A stretch of DNA of 64,000 bases from Planctomycetota bacterium (lineage in GTDB: Bacteria; Planctomycetota; Phycisphaerae; Phycisphaerales; SM1A02): assembly GCA_017859745.1 (NCBI GenBank), contig JAFMML010000009.1, positions 1 to 64,000 on the forward strand, in the 5' to 3' direction. Made by a program: the position numbers and the translations under genes. Position 1 is the stretch's first letter; each line of letters begins with the position of its first letter. Below the pieces are notes generated by a model. The model was given only the letters and a program-made list of their open reading frames with translations. It was not told the DNA's origin and did no database searches. Positions 50,159 to 61,977 of the stretch are shown here, in pieces.

Positions 50159-51084
50159 GCCGGGCTCGGCACGCTTTCGAGGACCCTCTGCACGATTCGA
50201 CGCGCCGTCAGGGTGTCGCCGGTGTGCATCGGGGCGCGGGTGACCACGCGATGGGCGCACACCGCAAGCACGTTGCCGACCACGTCCTCGGGTTCGCAGT
50301 GGTTGCGACCGTCCATGAGGGCGGTGGCGCGGGCGGCCTGCGCCAGGGCGAGCGCGCCGCGCGGGCTGATGCCGACCTGCAGATCGTCGGCGTCGCGACT
50401 CGCGGTGGCGATGGCGATGATGTAGTCCACCAGCGAGTCCTCGAGCTTCACCTCGTCGACGGCATCCTGCAGGGCGACGACCTCCTGCTCGCTGGTCACG
50501 GGCTTCAGTTCGCGAAGGCTCGTGCGGGCCGGCTGCAGGCGAAGCACCCGCCCCTCGTCGTCGGGACTGGGATAGCCCAGGCTCATGCGGATCAGGAACC
50601 GATCGAGCTGGTTCTCCGGCAGCGGGTAGGTCCCTTCGAACTCGTAGGGATTCTGCGTGGCCAGCACCATGAAGGGCTGCGGCAGCGACATCACCTCGCC
50701 CTCGGCGGAGACGGTCGCCTCGCTCATCGCCTCGAGCAGGGCCGACTGGGTTCGCGGGGTCGTCCGGTTCACCTCGTCGGCCAGCACGATGTTGGCGAAG
50801 ATCGGTCCCGGCTGGAACTCGAAGCGGTTCTGCTCGCGATTGAAGATGCTGACGCCCGTGATGTCCGCCGGAAGCAGATCCGGCGTGCACTGGATTCGGC
50901 TGAACCGGCAGTCCACCGAACGGGCGAGGGCGTTGGCGAGAACGGTCTTGCCGACCCCGGGAACGTCCTCGATGAGCGCGTGGCCTCGGGCGAGCAGGCA
51001 CAGGATCAGTCGATCCACGGCCTGCAGATTCCCCATGTAGACGGTGGCGATGTTGGACCGCAGGCGTTGGATGACGTCGAGCAT
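50155..51084 (-). CDS. MoxR-family AAA ATPase
   Basis: 309 residues from the ATG at 51084; the frame extends upstream but a TATACT -10 box lies 24 bases before this ATG. Walker [17 protein letters not shown], Walker [21 protein letters not shown], sensor 1 [19 protein letters not shown], and the family-typical [19 protein letters not shown]. MoxR ATPases act as chaperones for metal insertion or envelope complexes, usually beside DUF58 and VWA genes. None of these is present here; instead it overlaps queC, with a zinc-ribbon membrane protein divergent. Confidence 0.9.
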   Translation of the reverse strand: MLDVIQRLRSNIATVYMGNLQAVDRLILCLLARGHALIEDVPGVGKTVLANALARSVDCRFSRIQCTPDLLPADITGVSIFNREQNRFEFQPGPIFANIVLADEVNRTTPRTQSALLEAMSEATVSAEGEVMSLPQPFMVLATQNPYEFEGTYPLPENQLDRFLIRMSLGYPSPDDEGRVLRLQPARTSLRELKPVTSEQEVVALQDAVDEVKLEDSLVDYIIAIATASRDADDLQVGISPRGALALAQAARATALMDGRNHCEPEDVVGNVLAVCAHRVVTRAPMHTGDTLTARRIVQRVLESVPSPA

Positions 51085-51108
51085 GGGAGTTTGCCGCGGA
51101 AGCGACGG

Positions 51109-51114
51109 AGTATA
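51109..51114 (-). promoter_or_regulatory. -10 box (TATACT) for the moxR-queC pair
   Basis: On the minus strand TTATACT lies 24 bases before the MoxR ATG at 51084, giving a leader of about 17 bases. It is the best -10 consensus match noticed in the window. No clear -35 was found. Confidence 0.6.
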
Positions 51115-51163
51115 AGAGGACTTCCGCCGAGGCGACGACATCGCCGAGGGGCGAGTTGCAGAC

Positions 51164-52156
51164 GTGACCGAGTCGATCGACCACCTCCAGACCTCCACAC
51201 CCGAGCCCGGGATCCCTGTTGCGTTCCCCTGCCGCCGCTGCCGCTACGAGATCCGCGGCATCGCGCTCGACGGCGTCTGTCCGGAGTGCGGAGAGCCGAT
51301 CTGGCGAACGCTCTCGGAGCACGTGGACCTGTCGGCGTCGATGATCGACGCCGAGACCTGCCGTCGCACCGGGCGCCTGCTTCCCGTGGTCGCGGCGATC
51401 GTCGCCATCGTCGCCATCCTCGCGGCACTGCCCCCCGCGACGTGGCCCTGGAGCGGGCCGGACTCGCGTCTGGCGACGCCGCTGTCGTCGGTGGACGACT
51501 CGAGCATCTGGACGAAGGCGGCGAGCGCCGCGTGGCTGCTGATCGGCCTCGCCGCGGCCGCCGCCGCGATCGGACTCCGCGACGGCTCGACCACCCTCGA
51601 TCTCGACGACGTGCCGCAGGACTTCGCGAGGCCGCTGCGCCGGCCGCGGATCCTGCTGCGGCTCGGTGCGGGCCTTGCGTTCGCAACCGCCCTTTCGCTG
51701 CTCCTTCCGATCGCCGTCCAGACCGGTGTGGCCGGACCGCTCGCACTCGCCTCGACGGGTGTCCTGCTTCTTGCGGGCGGCCTGCTCGCGGATCGACTCG
51801 GCCCTGGCAGCCGACGCTGGCGGAGCGGCGGATCGGCGCGGCAGAGTCCATATCTCGTGGTGGGAAGTCTGATCGCGGCGATCTGCTTCTCGCTGGCGAG
51901 CGGGATGTTCGAGGTCCTCGATCGACCGGAGGGTGCGACGATCGCCGGGCTGCTCGCGGCGGCAACGATGCTGCTGGTGGTGATCGGTGGCCTCTACCTC
52001 GCGGCGAACGTGCTCTGGATCTCCGGAGACCTTCGACGCAGGCGGCCTCGACTCGAACGGATGCTGAGCGATCTTGGTGGGCAACCCGGCCCAGGGACCA
52101 CGCCGACCGACGGGACCGATCGCACGCCCGGCGGAGATGCCCCCTCGCCGTTCTGA
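51164..52156 (+). CDS. Zinc-ribbon membrane protein of unknown function
   Basis: 330 residues from a GTG at 51164. A cytoplasmic zinc ribbon at the N-terminus has [12 protein letters not shown] and [12 protein letters not shown], a common planctomycete module. Five to seven hydrophobic helices follow ([112 protein letters not shown]), ending in a polar Pro/Gly/Asp tail. No enzymatic motif is seen. It diverges from moxR, and its function is unknown. GAGGGG lies about 12-17 bases upstream of the GTG, a weak ribosome binding site. Confidence 0.7.
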   Translation: MTESIDHLQTSTPEPGIPVAFPCRRCRYEIRGIALDGVCPECGEPIWRTLSEHVDLSASMIDAETCRRTGRLLPVVAAIVAIVAILAALPPATWPWSGPDSRLATPLSSVDDSSIWTKAASAAWLLIGLAAAAAAIGLRDGSTTLDLDDVPQDFARPLRRPRILLRLGAGLAFATALSLLLPIAVQTGVAGPLALASTGVLLLAGGLLADRLGPGSRRWRSGGSARQSPYLVVGSLIAAICFSLASGMFEVLDRPEGATIAGLLAAATMLLVVIGGLYLAANVLWISGDLRRRRPRLERMLSDLGGQPGPGTTPTDGTDRTPGGDAPSPF

Positions 52157-52692
52157 TCTCCGCGACCGCTCCCGGATCGTGAATCTGCCACATCGGCAGG
52201 CCCCCGACACCAGGCGCGATTGCCTGTCAGATCGACGGTCGTCGCGGCCCCGAGGCCCCGATGCCGCAGGCCGGTTCGACTGCCGGGCCGGCCCCTGCCC
52301 CAGGCATGAAGCCGCCTCCCCTCGGATCCGGCGTCTCGCCTCGGTTTGAACCCCTTCGATGCCGGTTCGACGCCCTTGCGAGGCCGTTTCCACCGTTGAA
52401 ACGCCACGTCCACCGATCCGTGGAGCGAGACGCTCGTGATCCGGGGCGGCCTGTCCACGCTCGGAGCCGATCGCGACAACCGTCGCGGCGGCTGGCCGTG
52501 CGACCGATCCGGGCCGGGCAGGACGTTCGATCGAGTTGGACCCGGGTCCCGGTTTGAGGCCCGGTTTGGCGCGGCGTTTGAATGTGGTTCCCGCCGACCG
52601 AGTGCGGTCCGATCCTCGGACGCCCGGCCGCTGCCGAACCCATAGGACGCCCGGGTCCGCCGATGGCGGATCCCCACTGGAGACCTCGAACC
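52157..52692 (+). other. Long region upstream of groEL, probable heat-shock regulatory region
   Basis: No gene or RNA gene recognised in 536 bases. The HrcA-type CIRCE inverted repeat is absent. TTTGAA or TTGAAA-like sequences occur at 52345-52350, 52396-52401, 52553-52558 (TTTGAG) and 52577-52582. The second is followed after 11-12 bases by CCGATCC, which resembles the -10 of sigma-32 promoters loosely. It also contains the imperfect inverted repeat CGTTTC/GAAACG at 52385-52403. Regulation is inferred only. Confidence 0.3.
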
Positions 52693-54384
<1,692 letters not shown>

Positions 54385-54465
54385 TCGCCGCCGCACCGCA
54401 CCGTTCCGTCCTTCCCAATCGTCTTCCCGATTCGACTTCACACCTCGTTCGACTCGACAAGCACC

Positions 54466-54480
54466 GCCGGCCCCGCCGGC
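54466..54480 (+). other. Small hairpin before groES
   Basis: GCCGGC at 54466-54471 and 54475-54480 are separated by three bases and could form a 6-bp stem just before the groES ribosome binding site. It may mark processing or weak termination between groEL and groES, but no T-run follows. Confidence 0.35.
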
Positions 54481-54496
54481 TTCATGGAGAACCGAC

Positions 54497-54787
54497 ATGT
54501 CCGTTCGTCCCCTCGAAGACCGCATCCTCGTCAAGCCCCTCGAGCCCGAGACCAAGACCTCCTCGGGGATCTTCCTGCCCGAGTCCGCCAAGGAGAAGCC
54601 CATGCAGGGCAAGGTCGTGGCCGCGGGCCCCGGCAAGCTTCTCGACAACGGTCAGCGGACCAAGCCCAGCGTCAAGAAGGGCGACACCGTGGTGTTCGGC
54701 AAGTACGCCGGCACCGAGATCGAGATCAAGAACGTCACCCATCTGATCATTCGCGAGAGCGAGCTGCTCGGCCTCGTCGAGGGCTGA
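54497..54787 (+). CDS. groS: Co-chaperonin GroES
   Basis: 96 residues, family length. Begins [17 protein letters not shown], has the mobile loop [16 protein letters not shown] that binds GroEL, and ends [13 protein letters not shown]. It caps the GroEL cavity in the cytoplasm. One groES lies between two groEL genes and should serve both. GGAGA about 9 bases upstream fixes the start. The gap from the first groEL is 112 bases and to the second groEL 52 bases, consistent with a single transcript. Confidence 0.95.
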   Translation: MSVRPLEDRILVKPLEPETKTSSGIFLPESAKEKPMQGKVVAAGPGKLLDNGQRTKPSVKKGDTVVFGKYAGTEIEIKNVTHLIIRESELLGLVEG

Positions 54788-54839
54788 TCGCCCCGACCTC
54801 GTCTCGCCGCCTCATTCGACTTTCGCAAGGAAGCCATCC

Positions 54840-56453
<1,614 letters not shown>

Positions 56454-56562
56454 GCCGTCGACCGAATCGCGACCGACCCCACGCGGGCCGGGTCGAGGAG
56501 CGTGGAGCGCCCCCTCCCCTCCTCGATCCGGTCCGCACCCTCCTCCGGGCCGAACGCCTGCC

Positions 56563-57717
56563 ATGCCGACCGAACGCTGCTACTACGAGATCCTCGGCAT
56601 CGAGCGGACCGCCTCGGGCGATCAGATCAAGACCGCGTACCGGCGCCTCGCGCTGAAGCACCATCCCGACCACAACCGCGGGGACGCGGAGGCGGAGGGG
56701 CGGTTCAAGGAGTGCGCGCGGGCCTACGAGGTGCTGTCGGATCCGCAGCGGCGGGCTCGATACGACCAGTACGGTCACGCCGGGCTGAGGGAGACCCCCG
56801 GCCACGACTTCGGGTCGATGAACATCGACGACATCTTCTCGATGTTCGGCGACATCTTCGGCGGCGGCGGCTTCCCCGGCGGAGGCCGCGGCGCCCGGGG
56901 ACGACGCGGGCCGGCGCGGGGCTACGACCTCGAGACCTCCGTCGAAGTCACGCTCGAGGACGTGCTCGCAGGATGCGGCCGCGAGGTCTCGTTCACCCGT
57001 CTCGACGTCTGCACCGAATGCAGCGGATCCGGCGTCGAACCCGGCCACGATCCCGAGACCTGCCCCGACTGCCAGGGGCAGGGCAAGGTCGCGCAGGTCG
57101 GCTTCGGCGGCATGTTCCGCATGGTCACCGCGTGTCCTCGCTGCCGCGGCAAGGGCCAGCTCGTCGTCCACCGCTGCAAGGCGTGTCGGGGCGAGGGCCG
57201 GGTGCGGGTCTCGAGGAAGATCGAGGTCAAGATTCCCGCGGGCATCCGCGAGGGTCAGGTGGTCCGCATCAACGGCGAGGGCGAACCGCCGCCTCCCGAG
57301 GCGAGTCCCGCGGGCGAAGGTGTCCGCGGCGACCTGCACGTGTTGGTCGAGGTCGCCGCGCACGACCGATTCGAGCGCGACGACGACGACCTGATCGTCG
57401 TGCACCGGATCGCCTTCGCGCAGGCGGCGCTCGGCGCCGAACTCGAGATCGAGGGCATCGACGGCACCGAGACGCTGGCGATCCCTCCGGGCAGCCAGCA
57501 CGGCGACGTCCATCGCGTCGGCGGGAAGGGCCTGCCCTCGCTCCGCGGCGGCGGACGCGGCGACCTCGTGGTGCTGCTGCAACTCGTGGTGCCGCGACGC
57601 CTCACCCCCGCCCAGCGGGAACTGATCTCCGAGTACGCCAAGACCGAGGAGCTGCCGGTCCACGACAAGGATCAGCGATCGATGTGGAGCCGGTTCAAGG
57701 AGAGCTTCACCAGCTGA
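56563..57717 (+). CDS. dnaJ: Chaperone DnaJ (type I Hsp40)
   Basis: 384 residues. J-domain with LALKHHPDHNRGD (HPD motif), a short Gly/Phe region (FGGGGFPGGGRG), all four zinc-finger repeats (CTECSGSG, CPDCQGQG, CPRCRGKG, CKACRGEG) and the C-terminal substrate-binding domain with IPAGIREGQVVRINGEG. It delivers unfolded proteins to DnaK and stimulates its ATPase. It follows the second groEL by 109 bases and precedes grpE, so a shared heat-shock transcript is likely; dnaK is not in the window. Confidence 0.95.
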   Translation: MPTERCYYEILGIERTASGDQIKTAYRRLALKHHPDHNRGDAEAEGRFKECARAYEVLSDPQRRARYDQYGHAGLRETPGHDFGSMNIDDIFSMFGDIFGGGGFPGGGRGARGRRGPARGYDLETSVEVTLEDVLAGCGREVSFTRLDVCTECSGSGVEPGHDPETCPDCQGQGKVAQVGFGGMFRMVTACPRCRGKGQLVVHRCKACRGEGRVRVSRKIEVKIPAGIREGQVVRINGEGEPPPPEASPAGEGVRGDLHVLVEVAAHDRFERDDDDLIVVHRIAFAQAALGAELEIEGIDGTETLAIPPGSQHGDVHRVGGKGLPSLRGGGRGDLVVLLQLVVPRRLTPAQRELISEYAKTEELPVHDKDQRSMWSRFKESFTS

Positions 57718-57760
57718 GGACGGTTGGATCCGATTCCCTGGGATTTCAGCGAGAGCCACC

Positions 57761-58303
57761 ATGAGCGCCCCGGAAGCCAGAGAGAACCACGAAGAACTCG
57801 ACGACGCCGCCACCGAGGCGTTCGAGCAGGATGCCGGGTCGTCCGAATCCTCCGACGAGGGCGACGAGTACGCCGCGCTCAACGAGCGATACCTTCGGAT
57901 GCTCGCCGACTACCAGAACTTCCAGCGCCGCACCCTGGAAAGCGAGCCGCGGATCCGTTCGGCGGGGATCGCGAGCATCGCCCGAAGCCTGGTGCCGGCG
58001 CTCGATCAGTTCGACCTCGCTCTTGCCGCGGCCGGCGATGCGGAGAGCCTGCGCGCGGGCATGCGCCTGATCCGTTCGGAACTCCTCAAGGGTCTCGCCG
58101 CCAACGGCGTCGAGGCCGTCGAGCCCGCGGTCGGCGACGCCTTCGATCCGAACCTCCACGAGGCGGTCCTGCGACAGCCGCCCGAATCGGGGGCCGAGGT
58201 CGAGCCGGGGTCGATCTCGATGGTCCTCCAGGCCGGATACCGCCTCGGGGACATGGTGATCCGGCCGGCCAAGGTCGGTCTCGCCCCCGGCGAAGAGGAC
58301 TGA
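57761..58303 (+). CDS. grpE: Nucleotide exchange factor GrpE
   Basis: 180 residues. An acidic N-terminus (EELDDAATEAFEQD) leads to the long helix YLRMLADYQNFQRRTLES, and the C-terminal beta domain has FDPNLHEAVLRQPP and LQAGYRLGDMVIRPAKVGL, both diagnostic for GrpE. It releases ADP from DnaK. The gap from dnaJ is 43 bases. The order dnaJ-grpE without dnaK is less usual. Confidence 0.92.
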   Translation: MSAPEARENHEELDDAATEAFEQDAGSSESSDEGDEYAALNERYLRMLADYQNFQRRTLESEPRIRSAGIASIARSLVPALDQFDLALAAAGDAESLRAGMRLIRSELLKGLAANGVEAVEPAVGDAFDPNLHEAVLRQPPESGAEVEPGSISMVLQAGYRLGDMVIRPAKVGLAPGEED

Positions 58304-58328
58304 TCTCCGACCATCCGGAGTCCCACCC

Positions 58329-58892
58329 ATGCCGACCTACGAGTACGAGTGCGACGCCTGCGGCCACCGCTTCGACGAATTCCAGTCGATCACCGCCAAC
58401 CCGCTTCGCAAGTGCCCCGCGTGCGGCCGCCTGAAGTTGCGGCGCCTCATCGGCACGGGCGGCGCCGTGATCTTCAAGGGTGGCGGCTTCTACGAGACCG
58501 ACTACCGCAGCGAGGGCTATCGCAAGGCCGAGGCGGCCGATCGCAAGTCGACCGATTCCAAGCCGGCGGCCGAGACGACGTCGGGCGGATCGTCGGGCGA
58601 TGCCGGCGCTCCCGGCAAGACCGAGACCTCCAAGGCTGCATCGGGAGATGCCTCGGGCAAGGCCGACGCGGCCGGTTCCTCCGCGCGGGTCGGTTCGTCG
58701 GAAGATGCGACGAGCGCCTCCAAGGGCGGGGCCGCCCCGACGGATCGCGGGGCCTCCGCGACCGGCGCGTCCGCGCCGAAGAGGACGACCTCCGGCAAGC
58801 GGCACGCCCGCGAGGGACGGGGAGTCGGCAACCTCAAGCCCGCCGCCCGCTCGGGATCGACGAAGAAGTCGACCCGCCGCTCGCGGGGCTGA
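58329..58892 (+). CDS. FmdB-type zinc ribbon protein with disordered tail
   Basis: 187 residues. The first ~55 residues are an FmdB/putative regulatory zinc ribbon: PTYEYECDACGHRFDEFQ, KCPACGRLKLRRLI and a Gly-rich AVIFKGGGFYETDY. The remaining ~125 residues are low-complexity Ser/Ala/Gly/Lys ending in a basic KKSTRRSRG, typical of a disordered nucleic-acid-binding tail. It starts 25 bases after grpE, so it is probably expressed with the chaperones. The exact role of this family is unknown. Confidence 0.8.
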   Translation: MPTYEYECDACGHRFDEFQSITANPLRKCPACGRLKLRRLIGTGGAVIFKGGGFYETDYRSEGYRKAEAADRKSTDSKPAAETTSGGSSGDAGAPGKTETSKAASGDASGKADAAGSSARVGSSEDATSASKGGAAPTDRGASATGASAPKRTTSGKRHAREGRGVGNLKPAARSGSTKKSTRRSRG

Positions 58893-58931
58893 CGCCGATC
58901 GTCGCGCAGACCAGGCCTCGAAGGCCATGAT

Positions 58932-60188
58932 GTGCCGATGGCCGCCACGCCATCCCGCCACCGCGGTCCGTCGCACGGCCGACCGGCTCGTCGAACCGTC
59001 GAGACCATCCCGCCCGACGCCGCGCGGCGGGTGCTGCTGCGCCTGCAGGCCCTCGACGGACCACGGCCCCGATCGAGCCCCCGCGCCGTCGAGCGTCTGG
59101 TCGATCGACTCGGCTACGTGCAGGTCGACTCGATCAACGTGCTCGATCGCGCCCACGACCGGATTCTGGCGACGCGTCTCGCGGGCTACCGGCCCGAGCA
59201 CCTTCGAAAGGCGATCGAGCAGCACCGATCGCTCTTCGAGCACTGGACCCACGACGCCAGCGTGGTGCCCGTCGGGTGGGTGAGGCACTGGAAGCACCGC
59301 TTTCGACGACATGCGAGCACGCCGCGCAACGACGAGTGGTGGCGTCGACGCTTCGGCCCGGATCCGCAGGCGACGCTGCGCCGCGTGCTGCAACGACTGC
59401 GTCGCGAGGGGCCGCTACGGACCCGCGATCTCGAACGACCCGAGCGACATCGGGGCGGAGCATGGTGGAACTGGCATCCCGAGAAGGCCGCGGTCGAGCA
59501 TCTGTGGCGCTGCGGCCGGGTGGCGATCGCGGGTCGTGAGAACTTCGAGAAGGTCTACGACCTCTTCGAACGCGTCGTCCCGCGTTCGGCGGACCGATCG
59601 AGTTCGCCGAGCGCCCATCTCTCGTGGGCGTGCCGCGAGGCGATGACGCGGCTGGGCGTCGCGACCGCCGCCGAGGTCGCGGCGTTCTTCGAGGCGGTGC
59701 CGGTCGCCGAGGCGAGGACGGAACTGTCGCGGATGGCGCGACGCGGCGAGATCGTCGAGGTCCTGATCGACTCCTGCGACGGCGGGAGATCGACTGCGGG
59801 ATTCGCGCGAACCGACTGGGCCCGGTTCGCCGGGCCCATCGACCACGACGCGTTCCTGCCGCTGTCGCCGTTCGATCCGGTGGTGCGGGATCGGCGACGT
59901 CTCGCGAGGCTGTTCGGCTTCGAATACCGCTTCGAGGCGTTCACGCCGGCGCCTCGAAGGCGCCACGGCTACTACGTGCTGCCGCTTCTCGACGGGGATC
60001 GCTTCGTCGCACGGATCGACCCCCGGTTCGACCGTGCGGCGGGCGAACTGCTCGTGCGGGGACCGTGGTGGGAGCCGGACGTGCCTCGCGATCGGCGGCG
60101 TCTCGAGGACGCGCTGGATCGCCTCGCCGAACAGATCGGCGCCGATCGCTGGCGGCTGGAACGGCCCGACCGGCCTCGAACGCGCTGA
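58932..60188 (+). CDS. AlkX/YcaQ-like winged-helix DNA glycosylase
   Basis: 418 residues from a GTG at 58932 (ATG at 58938 is the alternative; GAAGG sits 7 bases before the GTG). The sequence fits the HTH_42 (YcaQ/AlkZ) family, with LGYVQVDSINVLDRAHD carrying the catalytic Gln-x-Asp (QVD) of the AlkX subgroup, HWTHDASVVPV, SPFDPVVRDRRRLARLFGFEYRFE and GRENFEKVYDLFERVVP. Known AlkX members excise alkylated bases and unhook interstrand crosslinks. It is followed by a ROK kinase; this pairing has no clear link. Confidence 0.8.
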   Translation: MPMAATPSRHRGPSHGRPARRTVETIPPDAARRVLLRLQALDGPRPRSSPRAVERLVDRLGYVQVDSINVLDRAHDRILATRLAGYRPEHLRKAIEQHRSLFEHWTHDASVVPVGWVRHWKHRFRRHASTPRNDEWWRRRFGPDPQATLRRVLQRLRREGPLRTRDLERPERHRGGAWWNWHPEKAAVEHLWRCGRVAIAGRENFEKVYDLFERVVPRSADRSSSPSAHLSWACREAMTRLGVATAAEVAAFFEAVPVAEARTELSRMARRGEIVEVLIDSCDGGRSTAGFARTDWARFAGPIDHDAFLPLSPFDPVVRDRRRLARLFGFEYRFEAFTPAPRRRHGYYVLPLLDGDRFVARIDPRFDRAAGELLVRGPWWEPDVPRDRRRLEDALDRLAEQIGADRWRLERPDRPRTR

Positions 60189-60197
60189 GCGACCAAG

Positions 60198-60203
60198 TAC
60201 ACT
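60198..60203 (+). promoter_or_regulatory. -10-like box (TACACT), leaderless-type, for the ROK kinase
   Basis: TACACT ends 7 bases before the ATG at 60211, with CGCGCCC between and no ribosome binding site. TCGAAC lies 16 bases upstream and may be a -35 element. Confidence 0.55.
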
Positions 60204-60210
60204 CGCGCCC

Positions 60211-61179
60211 ATGGCGAAGCGGGCCGAATTCACCGTCGGCATCGACCTCGGCGGCACCAAGATGCACGTCGGGGTCGTCGACCGCGAGCATCGCATCCTC
60301 GGCGAGTGCCGCCGCAAGACCCGCGGCGACGGCGGTCTCGACGTCGTGGTCGATCGCATGGTGGGAGCGGTCGATCGGGCCTGCGACGACGCGGGCATCG
60401 GGTTCGACCGGGTCGCCGCGGTGGGCGTGGGTGCCCCGTCCGCGATCGACCATCCGCGCGGCGTCGCGCTGCGGGCGGTCAATCTCGGGTGGACCGACGT
60501 GCCGCTTCGCACGCTGCTCGCCAAGCGCTTCGATCGACCGGTGACCCTCGACAACGACGTCAACGTCGCCGCCTGGGGCGAGTCCCGTCTCGGCGCCGGC
60601 CGGGGCGTGTCGACCATGCTCGGGGTCTGGGTCGGCACCGGCGTCGGCGGCGGGCTCGTGCTCGACGGGGTTCTGCATCGAGGCCACTTCTTCACCGCCG
60701 GCGAGATCGGTCAGATGGTGATCGCGGCGTCGGCGCCTCCCGGCCATCGCACCGTCGAGGAGGTGTGCAGTCGCACCGGCATGGTCAATGCCCTGCGTGG
60801 TCTCGTCGGTCGCGACGAGGACTCGCCGCTCGCGCGACGCCTGCACGACGCCAAGCGATCGCACGTGGGCTCGTCCCTCCTCGCCGAGGCGTACCGAAAC
60901 GGCCATCCGGCGGTGCGCTCGGTGGTCGAGCACGCGGCCGAACGGCTCGGCCTGGTGCTCGCGAATCTGGCGACGGTGCTGTCGCCGGAGGCGATCGTGC
61001 TGGGCGGCGGCGTCACCGAGGCGATGGGCGACGCCTGGATCGAACTGGTTCGAGCGCCGTTCCGCCGCTGGGTCTTCCCCGATGCGTTGCAGAGGTGCCG
61101 CATCGAGGCCAGCACCCTCGGCGACCATGCGGGCCTGCTCGGCGCCGCGCTGCAGGCCGCCGACTCGGTCGGACGCTGA
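60211..61179 (+). CDS. ROK-family sugar kinase (glucokinase-like)
   Basis: 322 residues from the ATG at 60211. Phosphate-binding VGIDLGGTKMHVGVVD, catalytic TLDNDVNVAAWGE, LGVWVGTGVGGGLVLDG, HFFTAGEIGQMVI and the adenosine motif IVLGGGVTEAM. ROK enzymes phosphorylate glucose or amino sugars with ATP. The usual zinc motif (CxCGxxGCxE) is missing and the His after the GE motif is Gln (GEIGQ), so zinc is probably not bound. The exact sugar cannot be told. Confidence 0.8.
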   Translation: MAKRAEFTVGIDLGGTKMHVGVVDREHRILGECRRKTRGDGGLDVVVDRMVGAVDRACDDAGIGFDRVAAVGVGAPSAIDHPRGVALRAVNLGWTDVPLRTLLAKRFDRPVTLDNDVNVAAWGESRLGAGRGVSTMLGVWVGTGVGGGLVLDGVLHRGHFFTAGEIGQMVIAASAPPGHRTVEEVCSRTGMVNALRGLVGRDEDSPLARRLHDAKRSHVGSSLLAEAYRNGHPAVRSVVEHAAERLGLVLANLATVLSPEAIVLGGGVTEAMGDAWIELVRAPFRRWVFPDALQRCRIEASTLGDHAGLLGAALQAADSVGR

Positions 61180-61304
61180 ATCCGTCTTCTCGGAGGCCGT
61201 CGGACGCCGGCACGATTCCCGCGTCGCGCGAGCGAACGCGCCCTCCCGGATCCGCGGGCGGACGTCGGTGGTGGAACTTCAGACCGTCGTTGCGCCCACG
61301 GTCT

Positions 61305-61955
61305 TCAGTCGTCCTTCGGACCACTGCCGTCGCGACCGTCGCTCCGATCCGACTTCCCCAGACGGTGCTCCTTCAAGGAGACGTCGGGGAAGAACTGGAT
61401 CCCCAGGAACATCCGCTCGCCGTTGCGGTCTCTTCGCGACTCGCGCACGAGGGCTCGCAACTCCGACAGGAGGTGGGTGAACCGCTCGCGACGTTCGGCG
61501 TCGACCCACACGAGGTCGGTGGTGACCTGCAAGTGGTCCGGCGATCGACGCTCGTTCTCTGCGAGATCCGCACAACGCTTGATGCGACGTGCCGCATCGC
61601 GAAGCTGAACCTCCACCGCCAGGGCGAGGCGCCGCATTCCCGATCCTTCCGCGTGATCGACCGGGCGGACGGACGCGGCCTCGGTGAGCGAGTAGACCCG
61701 CGCCGGTCGCCCCTCGTCGGATCGCTCCTCCGACGAGATGAACCCGCTCGACTCCAGCACTCCGAGATGGGGATACAGCGAATCCGCCGATCGACCGCTT
61801 CCGTCGGACAACTGCGCCGCCGTCGCCTCTCCAAGCGCTTCGATCATCAGAATCAGCTCGATCCGAGGAGGCGACATGAACGCCACCCACATCGCATCGC
61901 TCCAGTTGCCCTTCGACAATCCCTGCAGCAGGTCCGATCTCGTACCCTTGGGCAT
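61305..61955 (-). CDS. Winged-helix transcriptional regulator
   Basis: 216 residues from the ATG at 61955. The N-terminal ~90 residues have an ArsR/PadR-type winged helix: MSPPRIELILMIEALGEA, ATAAQLSDGSGRSADSLYPH, LGVLESSGFISSEERSDEGR and VYSLTEAASVRPV. The C-terminal ~110 residues are mainly helical and charged, with DLVWVDAERRERFTHLLSEL, ending in a polar tail. It starts 22 bases after the recJ stop on the same strand, so it is probably translated from the recJ message. The signal it senses is unknown. Confidence 0.65.
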   Translation of the reverse strand: MPKGTRSDLLQGLSKGNWSDAMWVAFMSPPRIELILMIEALGEATAAQLSDGSGRSADSLYPHLGVLESSGFISSEERSDEGRPARVYSLTEAASVRPVDHAEGSGMRRLALAVEVQLRDAARRIKRCADLAENERRSPDHLQVTTDLVWVDAERRERFTHLLSELRALVRESRRDRNGERMFLGIQFFPDVSLKEHRLGKSDRSDGRDGSGPKDD

Positions 61956-61977
61956 CGCAGGGGCTTCCTCGATCGTG

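Noticed and set aside
52157-52692. CIRCE operator before groEL
   Set aside because: No TTAGCACTC/GAGTGCTAA-like inverted repeat on either strand.
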